The position numbers and the translations under genes are program-made. Under the pieces are notes generated by a model that worked only from the letters and a program-made list of their open reading frames with translations, searched no databases and had not been told where the DNA came from. A stretch of DNA of 64,000 bases from Winogradskyella aurantia. GTDB taxonomy: Bacteria > Bacteroidota > Bacteroidia > Flavobacteriales > Flavobacteriaceae. The DNA lies in assembly GCF_002266855.1 (NCBI RefSeq), contig NZ_NGJN01000008.1:1-64000 (forward strand), in the 5' to 3' direction. Numbering within the stretch: the first letter of the stretch is position 1; each line of letters opens with the position of its first letter. Positions 55,777-64,000 of this stretch are shown piece after piece.

Positions 55777-56256
55777 TTATTCTTCTTCGTTAGTAGCTTT
55801 TGGTTCTACTGCCGGTGGTGTAGTTGCTGAGGATTTCTTTCCACCTCTTCTACTTCTACGGGTTGATTTCTTAGCCGTCTTACCAGCATTGTAAAGCTCG
55901 TTATAATCTACCAATTCTATCATGGCCATATCTGCGTTATCCCCAAGTCTGTTACCCAATTTAATAATACGGGTGTAACCACCTGGTCGATCACCTATTT
56001 TGGCAGCAACGTCTCTGAACAATTCTGCTACAGCTTCTTTTTGTCTTAATTTAGAAAATACAATACGTCTGTTGTGTGTTGTATCCGTTTTAGACTTGGT
56101 AATCATGGGCTCGATGAACTGTTTCAAAGCCTTTGCTTTTGCCGTAGTCGTATTGATTCTCTTGTGTTCTATTAAAGAACAGGCCATATTCGCCAACATT
56201 GACTTTCTATGTGCCGTTTTACGACTTAAATGATTGAATTTTTTTCCGTGTCTCAT
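55777..56256 (-). CDS. rplQ: 50S ribosomal protein L17
   Basis: 159 residues. The conserved core [21 protein letters not shown] and [20 protein letters not shown] is followed by a basic then acidic C-terminal extension (about 125-159, [17 protein letters not shown] and EPKATNEEE) not present in E. coli L17; such tails are usual in Bacteroidota. Last gene of the rpsD-rpoA-rplQ transcript. Confidence 0.97.
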   Translation of the reverse strand: MRHGKKFNHLSRKTAHRKSMLANMACSLIEHKRINTTTAKAKALKQFIEPMITKSKTDTTHNRRIVFSKLRQKEAVAELFRDVAAKIGDRPGGYTRIIKLGNRLGDNADMAMIELVDYNELYNAGKTAKKSTRRSRRGGKKSSATTPPAVEPKATNEEE

Positions 56257-56323
56257 GACCTTTGTTTTAAACCTCTATCTTGCTACAACTCTTGTAAGGA
56301 GCAAAACTATAAAGGAGTTATAA

Positions 56324-57316
56324 TTAATCTTTATCTAATTTATACTTACTTAAATCCATTCCGAAATTTAGGCCCTTAACACTTACCAGTTCTTCTAGCT
56401 CTGTTAATGATTTTTTACCAAAATTTCTAAACTTCATTAAATCATTTTTATTAAATGAAACCAAGTCACCTAAAGTATCTACTTCAGCAGCCTTTAAACA
56501 ATTTAAGGCACGGACTGAAAGATCCATATCCACTAATTTGGTTTTCAATAATTGTCTCATGTGAAGAGATTCCTCATCATAAGTTTCAGTCTGGGCTATT
56601 TCATCAGCTTCTAGTGTGATACGCTCATCTGAGAATAACATAAAGTGATGTATCAATATCTTAGCCGCTTCAGTTAATGCATCCTTAGGATGTATGGAAC
56701 CATCCGTGATTATTTCAAAAACCAGTTTTTCATAATCTGTTTTCTGTTCCACACGGAAATTTTCAATACTGTACTTTACATTCTTTATCGGCGTGTATAT
56801 TGAATCTGTAAAGATGGTTCCCATTGGTGCGGAAGCTTTTTTATTTTCTTCAGCGGGAACATAACCTCTACCCTTTTCAATAGTTAACTCCATATTGATA
56901 TTTACCTTAGGGTCCAAGTTACAGATGACTAAATCTGTATTTAACACTTGAAATCCTGAAATAAATTTTTGAAAATCACCAGCAGTGATTTGCTCTTGAC
57001 CTGAGATTGAAATTGTGACAGTCTCATTGTCAATTTCATCTATTTGACGCTTAAAGTTAACTTGCTTTAAGTTTAATATCATTTCAGTTACATCCTCAAC
57101 TACTCCAGGTATTGTAGAAAATTCATGATCTACACCTTCAATTCTAACTGATGTGATAGCAAAACCTTCTAAAGAAGACAACAATACTCTTCTTAAGGCA
57201 TTTCCTACCGTTAATCCGTATCCTGGTTCTAAAGGTCTAAATTCAAACTTACCTTCAAAATCAGTGGAATCAATCATGATTACTTTGTCGGGCTTCTGAA
57301 AATTTAATATTGCCAT
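56324..57316 (-). CDS. rpoA: DNA-directed RNA polymerase subunit alpha
   Basis: 330 residues. The assembly domain has [20 protein letters not shown] (about 32) and [15 protein letters not shown]-like dimer contacts; the C-terminal domain (about 250-330) has [20 protein letters not shown] and [12 protein letters not shown] for UP-element or activator contact. Standard Bacteroidota length. Confidence 0.97.
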   Translation of the reverse strand: MAILNFQKPDKVIMIDSTDFEGKFEFRPLEPGYGLTVGNALRRVLLSSLEGFAITSVRIEGVDHEFSTIPGVVEDVTEMILNLKQVNFKRQIDEIDNETVTISISGQEQITAGDFQKFISGFQVLNTDLVICNLDPKVNINMELTIEKGRGYVPAEENKKASAPMGTIFTDSIYTPIKNVKYSIENFRVEQKTDYEKLVFEIITDGSIHPKDALTEAAKILIHHFMLFSDERITLEADEIAQTETYDEESLHMRQLLKTKLVDMDLSVRALNCLKAAEVDTLGDLVSFNKNDLMKFRNFGKKSLTELEELVSVKGLNFGMDLSKYKLDKD

Positions 57317-57340
57317 ATTGCGTTTTGTATCAGTTATTAA

Positions 57341-57946
57341 TTATTTAGAGTAAAGTTCAACGATAAATTGTTCGTTGATTTGTTCTGGAATTTGAATTCG
57401 CGCTGGAACAGAAACATAAGTTCCTTCCATAGTTTCATTATTCCATGTAATCCATTCATACACATTGCTAGAGTTAGCTAATGCATTTTGAATAGCCTCA
57501 AGTGATTTTGATTTTTCTCTTACACCAACAACATCACCAGCATTCAATTGATACGAAGGGATGTTCACCTTTTCGCCATTGACTGTAATGTGTCTGTGAG
57601 AAACCAACTGTCTTGCAGCACTTCTAGACGGTGCAATACCCATTCTGTAGACAACGTTATCTAAACGTGACTCACACAATTGTAATAGTACTTCACCGGT
57701 AATACCTTGAGCAGCGGTTGCTTTTTTAAACATATTTCTGAATTGCTTTTCTAATATACCGTAAGTATATTTAGCTTTTTGCTTCTCCATTAATTGGATT
57801 GCGTATTCAGATTTTTTACCACGACGACGGTTGTTACCGTGCTGCCCTGGAGGGTAATTTCTCTTTTCGAAAGCTTTATCGTCTCCGAAAATAGGTTGCC
57901 CGAATTTACGAGCGATTTTAGTTTTAGGACCAGTATATCTTGCCAT
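57341..57946 (-). CDS. rpsD: 30S ribosomal protein S4
   Basis: 201 residues. [15 protein letters not shown] opening, the S4 RNA-binding domain with [20 protein letters not shown] and [20 protein letters not shown] (about 90-150). The zinc-finger cysteines of the C+ type are absent. It has its own promoter (58049-58077) and a 95-nt leader, so its unit is separated from rpsK. Confidence 0.97.
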   Translation of the reverse strand: MARYTGPKTKIARKFGQPIFGDDKAFEKRNYPPGQHGNNRRRGKKSEYAIQLMEKQKAKYTYGILEKQFRNMFKKATAAQGITGEVLLQLCESRLDNVVYRMGIAPSRSAARQLVSHRHITVNGEKVNIPSYQLNAGDVVGVREKSKSLEAIQNALANSSNVYEWITWNNETMEGTYVSVPARIQIPEQINEQFIVELYSK

Positions 57947-58048
57947 TTTTAATAAATTATGAGAGTGCTTGCAGAATTAAGGTCTTATTTGTTCTTATCC
58001 TTCTGCTTACGTTGACCTCTCGTTGATACTTGTTTATTTTTCAGTTTG

Positions 58049-58077
58049 CAAATTTACGCATAAAAACCTAATATCAA
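58049..58077 (-). promoter_or_regulatory. Promoter of the rpsD-rpoA-rplQ unit
   Basis: Minus-strand TTG (58077-58075) and TAAATTTG (58056-58049), spacer 18 bp, a good Bacteroidota promoter. Start would be near 58042, leaving a leader of about 95 nt before rpsD. Confidence 0.65.
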
Positions 58078-58098
58078 CCATCTATGAGGTTGATATTA
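58069..58098 (-). terminator. Terminator of rpsK
   Basis: A perfect 11-bp stem, TAATATCAACC / GGTTGATATTA, with an 8-nt loop; on the minus strand it is followed by GGTTTTTA. It lies 18 bp after the rpsK stop codon and overlaps the -33 element of the rpsD promoter. Confidence 0.8.
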
Positions 58099-58115
58099 TT
58101 GTAATTAAACGTCTT

Positions 58116-58499
58116 TTAAACTCTTCTTCGTTTTGGAGGACGACAACCATTGTGCGGTAAAGGTGTAACGTCAATGATTTCTGTTACTTCAATACCTGTA
58201 TTATGAAGTGATCGGATTGCAGATTCTCTTCCGTTTCCTGGGCCTTTTACATAGACCTTAACTTTTTTAAGTCCTGCCTCTTTAGCCACACCTCCTGCAT
58301 CTTCCGCTGCTAATTGGGCGGCGTAAGGCGTATTCTTTTTAGAACCTCTAAAGCCCATCTTACCCGCTGATGACCAAGAAATGACATCTCCTTTTTTATT
58401 AGTCAAGGAAATGATGATGTTATTGAAAGATGCCGTTATATGCGCTTCTCCAATTGCATCAACAATTACCTTACGTTTTTTAGTACTTGACTTTGCCAT
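58116..58499 (-). CDS. rpsK: 30S ribosomal protein S11
   Basis: 127 residues. Signatures: [60 protein letters not shown] and [18 protein letters not shown]. Complete, usual length. Confidence 0.97.
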   Translation of the reverse strand: MAKSSTKKRKVIVDAIGEAHITASFNNIIISLTNKKGDVISWSSAGKMGFRGSKKNTPYAAQLAAEDAGGVAKEAGLKKVKVYVKGPGNGRESAIRSLHNTGIEVTEIIDVTPLPHNGCRPPKRRRV

Positions 58500-58609
58500 A
58501 TTTTTTAGTTTATAGTTGTTAGCTTTTAGTTGTTAGAATCCTAAACTTTTACATTTCATACAGATTCATCTAACGTCTAATTACTAATGACTGTTGTCTT
58601 AATTAATTA

Positions 58610-58984
58610 TTATTTAGTTACCTTTTTCTTGTTAGCAACTGTTTTTCTTCTACCTTTTCTTGTTCTAGAGTTATTCTTTGTGCGCTGACCACGCAACGGA
58701 AGACCCGCTCTATGACGAATTCCTCTGTAACACCCAATATCCATTAATCGCTTAATGTTTAATTGAGTCTCAGAACGCAATTCACCTTCAATTTTAAATG
58801 AACCCACAGCCTCACGAATGGCACCAATTTGATCATCAGTCCAATCCTGTACTTTTATTCCTTCGTCAACTTTAGCCGTAGCTAAAATTTCTTTGGCTCT
58901 ACTCTTACCTATTCCATAGATATAGGTTAAGGAGATTACACCTCTTTTTTGTTTTGGTATGTCTACACCTGCAATTCTTGCCAT
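58610..58984 (-). CDS. rpsM: 30S ribosomal protein S13
   Basis: 124 residues. [34 protein letters not shown] and the C-terminal [20 protein letters not shown] with basic tail. Separated from rpsK by a 110-bp AT-rich spacer containing a TAGTTGTTAG duplicate. Confidence 0.97.
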   Translation of the reverse strand: MARIAGVDIPKQKRGVISLTYIYGIGKSRAKEILATAKVDEGIKVQDWTDDQIGAIREAVGSFKIEGELRSETQLNIKRLMDIGCYRGIRHRAGLPLRGQRTKNNSRTRKGRRKTVANKKKVTK

Positions 58985-58986
58985 AA

Positions 58987-59103
58987 CTAGCCTTGTCTTT
59001 GTTTGAATCTAGGATTCTTTTTGTTAATTACGTAAAGTCTTCCTTTTCGTCGTACCAATTTACAATCGGCACTTCTTTTTTTAACTGATGCTCTTACTTT
59101 CAT
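58987..59103 (-). CDS. rpmJ: 50S ribosomal protein L36
   Basis: 38 residues, [20 protein letters not shown] and then [15 protein letters not shown]. Only Cys14 is kept of the usual zinc-binding set, and the last residues lack the CxxxxH; this is the zinc-free (C-minus) type. It lies between infA and rpsM, its normal place. Confidence 0.93.
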   Translation of the reverse strand: MKVRASVKKRSADCKLVRRKGRLYVINKKNPRFKQRQG

Positions 59104-59131
59104 CTGTTTTAATTTTTTTTAAATACTATGA

Positions 59132-59347
59132 TTAGTATCTATACGTTATACGAGCCTTAGTTAAATCATAAGGACTCATTTCTAATTTCACCTTGTCTCC
59201 TGGTAACAATTTAATGTAATGCATTCTCATTTTACCAGATATATGGGCAGTCACTATGTGACCATTCTCTAATTCTACACGGAACATGGCATTTGATAAT
59301 GCTTCAATAATGGTCCCGTCTTGTTCTATTGCTGCTTGTTTTGCCAT
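59132..59347 (-). CDS. infA: Translation initiation factor IF-1
   Basis: 71 residues, one S1-like OB domain: [40 protein letters not shown] and [11 protein letters not shown]. Normal length and position between secY and rpmJ. Confidence 0.97.
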   Translation of the reverse strand: MAKQAAIEQDGTIIEALSNAMFRVELENGHIVTAHISGKMRMHYIKLLPGDKVKLEMSPYDLTKARITYRY

Positions 59348-59359
59348 AGTATTTTTATA

Positions 59360-60715
59360 TTAAGCTACTGCTTTCCTATTTTTACCAGTTTTCATCAAGC
59401 CATCATAATGCTTATTTAATAAATAAGAATTAATCTGTTGCATAGTATCAATGGCCACACCGACCATAATTAACAGCGATGTACCTCCAAAGAACAATGC
59501 CCATCCTTGCTGCACGCCCATTAACTTGACAATAAATGCAGGAAATACTGCAATCAATGCTAAGAAAATAGACCCTGGTAAGGTTATTTGCGACATTATT
59601 TTGTCTAAATATTCAGCAGTTTCTGTACCTGGTCTAATTCCTGGAATAAAACCCCCACTTCGCTTTAAATCATCAGCCATTTTATTGGTTGGAACTGTAA
59701 TGGCCGTATAAAAGTAAGTGAATATTATAATCAACAGGGCAAATACTACATTGTACCACAAACCGAAGATATCGTTAAATTGTGCTTGCAACCATTGACC
59801 TGCCGTTGATCCTTCAGATAAAGAACGCCCTACTAGACTTGGCACAAACATAATAGCTTGTGCAAAGATAATAGGCATTACACCAGATGCATTCAATTTC
59901 AAGGGTAAAAACTGCCTTGAACCAAATACATTTTTTTCATAGCCTCCAGATGCCGTACGTCTTGCATATTGAACCGCAATTTTTCGAACTGCCATTACCA
60001 AAAAGACAGAGGCTAGAATAATGAGAAACCAAATCACTAATTCGATTAATATCATCATGAATCCTCCATTTCCTTCAGTCCTTGATAATGCATTTTGCAT
60101 AAAGGATTGCGGCAAGGTGGCAATAATACCAACCATAATCAATAATGAAATACCATTTCCTATACCTTTATCTGTAATTTTTTCTCCTAACCACATAGCG
60201 AATACACAACCAGTAACCAGAATAATAACAGAAGAAAAGTAAAAGACCGTTTCACTAAAATTAGGTACCAATAATGAACTCAATGCTGGCGCACCAGACA
60301 GAGCCGGAATACTAGCTAAATAACCTGGAGCTTGAACTAAACAAATCCCGATAGTTAACCATCTGGTAATTTGTGTTATTTTCTTTTGTCCACTAGCACC
60401 CTCTTTCTGCAATTTTTGTAAATAAGGAATTGCAATACCCATTAATTGAACAACAATAGAGGCTGATATGTAAGGCATGATACCCAATGCAAATACTGAA
60501 GCATTCGCAAATGCACCTCCTGTAAATGCATTTAACAAGCCTAAAAGTCCACTATTAGTTCCATCTTGTAAACCACCTAGGGCATTAATATTGATACCAG
60601 GTAACACTACTTGAGCACCAAAACGATAGACCAACAACAAACCAAGGGTTAGCATAATCCTATCCTTAAGTTCCGTGATTTTCCAAACGTTTTTTAATGT
60701 TTCTATTATCTTCAT
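59360..60715 (-). CDS. secY: Protein translocase subunit SecY
   Basis: 451 residues with ten membrane helices, the core of the Sec channel. RFGAQVVLPGIN (near 30), GIMPYISASIVVQLM (about 82), GIGNGISLLIMVGI (about 186) and the plug and C5 region RPGTETAEYLDKIMSQITLPG (about 355). Follows rplO in the spc-type order. Confidence 0.97.
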   Translation of the reverse strand: MKIIETLKNVWKITELKDRIMLTLGLLLVYRFGAQVVLPGININALGGLQDGTNSGLLGLLNAFTGGAFANASVFALGIMPYISASIVVQLMGIAIPYLQKLQKEGASGQKKITQITRWLTIGICLVQAPGYLASIPALSGAPALSSLLVPNFSETVFYFSSVIILVTGCVFAMWLGEKITDKGIGNGISLLIMVGIIATLPQSFMQNALSRTEGNGGFMMILIELVIWFLIILASVFLVMAVRKIAVQYARRTASGGYEKNVFGSRQFLPLKLNASGVMPIIFAQAIMFVPSLVGRSLSEGSTAGQWLQAQFNDIFGLWYNVVFALLIIIFTYFYTAITVPTNKMADDLKRSGGFIPGIRPGTETAEYLDKIMSQITLPGSIFLALIAVFPAFIVKLMGVQQGWALFFGGTSLLIMVGVAIDTMQQINSYLLNKHYDGLMKTGKNRKAVA

Positions 60716-60725
60716 CCTTATAATC

Positions 60726-61178
60726 TTATAAAGTTACGGCTTCACCACCAGCAGCTTCAATAGCAGCCTTTGCTGTAGCAGTAAATTTATGAGCAGTGAC
60801 GTTTAACTTGGATTTTAATTCACCTCTACCTAAAATTTTAACTAAATCGTTTTTTCTAGCTAATCCTAAAGAGACAAGTGTTTCAAAATCAACAGTATCT
60901 TTTATTTTCTTAGCATCTACCAATTCTTGAAGGGTGTCTATATTCACCCCTTGGTACTCAACTCTGTTGATATTTTTAAAACCAAATTTAGGAACTCGTC
61001 TTTGTAGTGGCATTTGCCCACCTTCAAATCCTAATTTTTTAGAGTATCCTGAACGCGACTTAGCACCTTTGTGTCCTCTAGTGGCCGTGCCACCTTTACC
61101 AGATCCTTGACCACGACCAACGCGTTTACCTTGACTTTTTACTGAACCTTCTGCAGGTTTTAAATTACTTAAATCCAT
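60726..61178 (-). CDS. rplO: 50S ribosomal protein L15
   Basis: 150 residues. MDLSNLKPAEGSVKSQGKRV then GRGQGSGKGGTATRGHKG, GFEGGQMPLQRRVPKFGFKN and the C-terminal helix TATAKAAIEAAGG. Confidence 0.97.
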   Translation of the reverse strand: MDLSNLKPAEGSVKSQGKRVGRGQGSGKGGTATRGHKGAKSRSGYSKKLGFEGGQMPLQRRVPKFGFKNINRVEYQGVNIDTLQELVDAKKIKDTVDFETLVSLGLARKNDLVKILGRGELKSKLNVTAHKFTATAKAAIEAAGGEAVTL

Positions 61179-61193
61179 TTTAAGTTATTATTT

Positions 61194-61373
61194 TTAAGCT
61201 TCCTCTACAGAAACTAAATGTTCTACTTTCTTAACCATACCAAGGATATTTGGTGTGGCGTTGTGCTCAACGACTTGACCAATTCTCTTTAAACCTAGAG
61301 CTTCTAATGTAAGCTTTTGGGTTTTGGTACGATTGATTGCACTTTTTACCTTCGTTACTTTAATCTTTGCCAT
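61194..61373 (-). CDS. rpmD: 50S ribosomal protein L30
   Basis: 59 residues from ATG 61373 (MAKIKVTKVKSAINRTKTQK). A longer frame to 61421 would overlap rpsE by 35 bp and add 16 residues foreign to the family, so it is rejected. Confidence 0.95.
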   Translation of the reverse strand: MAKIKVTKVKSAINRTKTQKLTLEALGLKRIGQVVEHNATPNILGMVKKVEHLVSVEEA

Positions 61374-61386
61374 CTTATCCTTTAGA

Positions 61387-61911
61387 TTATCCGTTAAAAA
61401 CTTTTTCAAGCGAAATCCCACGCTCTTTAGCCACTGCTCTTGCGTCTCTTAATTGTAATAACGCATCAAACGTCGCTTTTACAACGTTATGAGGATTTGA
61501 AGAGCCTTGAGACTTAGAGAGTACATCATGCACACCAACAGCTTCTAGAACCGTTCTCACAGCACCACCGGCTATAACTCCAGTACCAGGGGCAGCAGGA
61601 ATAATATTTACCCGCGCACCACCGTACTTGCCCTTTTGTTCATGCGGAAGCGTTCCTTTTATGATAGGAATTCTAACTAAATTTTTCTTAGCATCTTCTA
61701 TCGCTTTAGCTATCGCAGTTGCCACGTCTTTAGATTTTCCTAATCCATGACCAACCACGCCTTCCTCATCACCGACAACAACTATTGCAGAGAAGCCAAA
61801 TGCTCTACCACCTTTCGTTACTTTGGTTACACGCTGTACACCTACTAAGCGGTCTTTTAGTTCTAGTCCACCTGGTTTAACTAATTCTGCGTTTTTATAC
61901 TTTTGATACAT
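61387..61911 (-). CDS. rpsE: 30S ribosomal protein S5
   Basis: 174 residues. [60 protein letters not shown] and the final helix. Usual length. Confidence 0.97.
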   Translation of the reverse strand: MYQKYKNAELVKPGGLELKDRLVGVQRVTKVTKGGRAFGFSAIVVVGDEEGVVGHGLGKSKDVATAIAKAIEDAKKNLVRIPIIKGTLPHEQKGKYGGARVNIIPAAPGTGVIAGGAVRTVLEAVGVHDVLSKSQGSSNPHNVVKATFDALLQLRDARAVAKERGISLEKVFNG

Positions 61912-61917
61912 AATGTC

Positions 61918-62274
61918 TTAAAATTTAAGTCCTGCTTCTCTAGCGCCTTCCGCTAATGATTTTACTCTTCCGTGATATAAGTAACCACCTCTATCAAAAG
62001 AAATAGTCTCAACACCAGCCTTCATAGCCTTTTCTCCAACAGCTTTACCAACTAAAGCTGCGATTTCGGTCTTGTTTCCTTTAGCCTTTGCAATGTCTTT
62101 ATCTCTAGAGGACGCTGCAGCTATAGTTTTTCCAGTTAAATCATCTACAACTTGAGCATAGATTTCCTTATTGCTTCTAAAAACAGATAATCTCGGTCTA
62201 GCTTCCGTACCAGAAACTACTTTACGAATTCTGTTTTTTATGCGTATTCTTCTTTCGTTCTTTGTTAGTGCCAT
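61918..62274 (-). CDS. rplR: 50S ribosomal protein L18
   Basis: 118 residues. [40 protein letters not shown] and [20 protein letters not shown]. Confidence 0.97.
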   Translation of the reverse strand: MALTKNERRIRIKNRIRKVVSGTEARPRLSVFRSNKEIYAQVVDDLTGKTIAAASSRDKDIAKAKGNKTEIAALVGKAVGEKAMKAGVETISFDRGGYLYHGRVKSLAEGAREAGLKF

Positions 62275-62284
62275 AACTTAACTA

Positions 62285-62827
62285 TTAAGCTGATTTACCT
62301 GCTTTTCTTCTGATTTGTTCACCAACAAACTTGATACCTTTTCCTTTGTAAGGTTCTGGTTTTCTGAAGCCTCTAATTTTAGCTGCTACCTGTCCAACCA
62401 ATTGCTTGTCGTGCGATGTTAATTTCACTATAGGATTTTTACCTTTCTCAGTAACCGTCTCTACCTTTACTTCTGGAGCTATGTCCATAACGATATTGTG
62501 AGAGAAACCTATTGCTAAATCTAATTTTTGTCCTTGATTAGACGCTCTATAACCTACACCAACCAATTCTAATTGTTTAGTCCATCCGTTAGAAACACCT
62601 TCTATCATATTGGCAATTAAAGCTCTGTATAAGCCGTGCTTTGCCTTAAATTCATTTTTTTCTGAAGAGCGCTCTAATGTTATTGTACCGTCTTCTACTT
62701 TTATTTCAATTTCTGAATACTCTTGGGTTAATTCTCCTAACTTGCCCTTGGCAGTTATCATATTATCCTTAACCTCTACAGTTACACCTTCAGGAATTGT
62801 TATTGGGTTTTTACCTATTCTAGACAT
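62285..62827 (-). CDS. rplF: 50S ribosomal protein L6
   Basis: 180 residues. MSRIGKNPITIPEGVTVEV and the C-terminal AAKIRGFRKPEPYKGKGI then KFVGEQIRRKAGKSA. Confidence 0.97.
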   Translation of the reverse strand: MSRIGKNPITIPEGVTVEVKDNMITAKGKLGELTQEYSEIEIKVEDGTITLERSSEKNEFKAKHGLYRALIANMIEGVSNGWTKQLELVGVGYRASNQGQKLDLAIGFSHNIVMDIAPEVKVETVTEKGKNPIVKLTSHDKQLVGQVAAKIRGFRKPEPYKGKGIKFVGEQIRRKAGKSA

Positions 62828-62839
62828 TTTTTCCTGTTT

Positions 62840-63238
62840 TTAGTATACGTAACACAATAGCTCGCCACCAACGTTTTCTCTCTCCGCTTGTTTTCCAGTC
62901 ATCACACCGTGTGACGTAGAAACAATTGCAATTCCTAGACCATTTAAGACCCTAGGCATTTCGTTAGCACTAGCATATTTACGTAAACCTGGTTTACTGA
63001 TTCTTTGAATTTTCTTAATGACCGACTCTTTAGTGTCTCTGTTGTATTTCAAGGCGATTTTAATAGTACCTTGGGCAGACGAATCGTCAAATTTATAACT
63101 TAGAATATAGCCCTGATCGAACAATATTTTAGTTATTTCTTTTTTTAAGTTAGACGCCGGGATTTCAACCACACGGTGGTTTGCTTTCACAGCATTTCTA
63201 ACTCGCGTTAAATAATCCGCTATTGGATCTGTGTACAT
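62840..63238 (-). CDS. rpsH: 30S ribosomal protein S8
   Basis: 132 residues. DPIADYLTRVRNAVKANHRV, ISKPGLRKYASANEMPRVLN and the C-terminal STSHGVMTGKQAERENVGGE. Confidence 0.97.
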   Translation of the reverse strand: MYTDPIADYLTRVRNAVKANHRVVEIPASNLKKEITKILFDQGYILSYKFDDSSAQGTIKIALKYNRDTKESVIKKIQRISKPGLRKYASANEMPRVLNGLGIAIVSTSHGVMTGKQAERENVGGELLCYVY

Positions 63239-63305
63239 AGTTATTAATTTGCGGTAACGGTTTTCAGACGTTGGTACAGCCTGAACCTGAGACCAATTTA
63301 TAATT

Positions 63306-63575
63306 TTACCAACTTGCTTTCTTAACTCCTGGAATCAGCCCTTTATTAGCCATTTCTCTAAACATAACTCGAGAAATACCAAACTGTCTCATATAACCTT
63401 TTGGTCTTCCTGTAAGTTTACATCTATTGTGCATACGTATAGGTGAGGCGTTCTTTGGAAGCTTTTGCAATGCTTCATAATCACCAGCTTCTTTTAAAGC
63501 TTTGCGTTTTTCTGCATATTTAGCAACCGTTTTAGCACGCTTAACCTCACGGGCTTTCATTGATTCTTTAGCCAT
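63306..63575 (-). CDS. rpsN: 30S ribosomal protein S14
   Basis: 89 residues. The C-minus, zinc-free type: [40 protein letters not shown]. Only one cysteine in place of the zinc CxxC pairs. Confidence 0.96.
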   Translation of the reverse strand: MAKESMKAREVKRAKTVAKYAEKRKALKEAGDYEALQKLPKNASPIRMHNRCKLTGRPKGYMRQFGISRVMFREMANKGLIPGVKKASW

Positions 63576-63577
63576 AA

Positions 63578-64000
63578 TTAATTCTTTTTAAATGGTAAAC
63601 CCAATTCTGCTAATAACGACTTTGCTTCCTTATCCGTTTCAGCAGTAGTTACAAACGTAATATCCATACCAGAGATTTTATTGATCTTGTCAATATCAAT
63701 TTCTGGGAAAATAATCTGTTCGGTTATACCTAAATTATAATTTCCTCTTCCGTCAAAACCTGTAGCCTTAATCCCATTGAAATCTCTTACTCGTGGCAAG
63801 GCTGAAGTTACCAAACGATCTAAGAACTCATACATACGTTCTCCTCGTAATGTCACTTTAGCACCAATGGGCATGCCCTTACGTAATTTAAATGACGCCA
63901 CATCTTTCTTAGAAATTGTAGCCACAGCTTTTTGACCAGATATATTTGTAAGCTCGTCCACTGCATGATCAATTAATTTCTTGTCAGCAACAGCAGCACC
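63578..64000 (-). CDS. rplE: 50S ribosomal protein L5, 5' end outside the window
   Basis: 141 codons visible. A start at 63961 (GTG, valine in [10 protein letters not shown]) is not real: the frame is open to the window edge ([13 protein letters not shown]) and the family begins earlier, so the gene is truncated. Core motifs: [53 protein letters not shown] and the tail GLPFKKN. Confidence 0.96.
   Translation of the reverse strand, partial: GAAVADKKLIDHAVDELTNISGQKAVATISKKDVASFKLRKGMPIGAKVTLRGERMYEFLDRLVTSALPRVRDFNGIKATGFDGRGNYNLGITEQIIFPEIDIDKINKISGMDITFVTTAETDKEAKSLLAELGLPFKKN

Noticed and set aside
61374-61421. Longer L30 starting inside rpsE
   Set aside because: The 16 added residues do not belong to the L30 family and the frame overlaps the rpsE stop region; the ATG at 61373 begins the normal MAKIKV sequence.

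Overview
The window is a piece of a chromosome from a marine-type member of the Flavobacteriaceae (Bacteroidota). Evidence: AT-rich intergenic DNA, promoters of the Bacteroidota form TAnnTTTG rather than TATAAT, a fused SecDF, an S14-S8-L6-L18-S5-L30-L15-SecY-IF1-L36-S13-S11-S4-RpoA-L17 cluster, and a large modular secreted protein of the type exported by the type IX secretion system (T9SS). No rRNA, tRNA, insertion sequence, prophage or CRISPR array was recognised.

Layout. 1-3267 (minus): 3' truncated gene for a giant modular surface protein plus a small secreted partner. 3464-8295 (plus): folE, cysS, yidD (followed by three tandem 123-bp copies of its own tail), lgt, a DUF192 lipoprotein and a DUF1643-like gene that appears to use a non-ATG start. 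8369-17195 (minus): secDF, two exported proteins, mdh, an exported DUF6588-like protein, gyrB. 17739-27096: a PagL-like outer membrane protein, asnB, DUF2911, queE, a RidA-like lipoprotein, a HerA-like ATPase, and a small run of cupin, hydrolase, pseudouridine synthase and VOC genes. 27103-32812 (minus): folD, ffh, a carboxypeptidase-regulatory-domain protein, argS. 33355-38483: TPR histidine kinase, ctlX, M14 peptidase lipoprotein. 38566-45962: NUDIX, pyrE, an SRPBCC protein, birA, rsfS, ftsH and a tightly packed LUD-cdsA-psd-ACBP operon.

46050-50642 is the most accessory-looking part. A six-helix membrane protein (minus) diverges from an operon for a Tat-exported sulfite-dehydrogenase-like molybdoenzyme, a membrane-anchored monohaem cytochrome c, a lipoprotein rhodanese and a membrane di-iron hydroxylase. 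The 425-bp divergent region carries two copies of the palindrome TGTAAC-N4-GTTACA, one before each transcription unit, which suggests one dimeric regulator controlling both. I regard this as the best candidate for an undescribed functional unit: periplasmic sulfur oxidation coupled to a lipid-modifying enzyme.

50701-64000 (minus): a second guanidino-group-modifying enzyme, gltA, eno, carA, then the ribosomal protein, RNA polymerase alpha and SecY cluster, running off the window inside rplE. A terminator and a new promoter split this cluster between rpsK and rpsD.

Functions and coordinates are from reading the sequence only; no database search was run.
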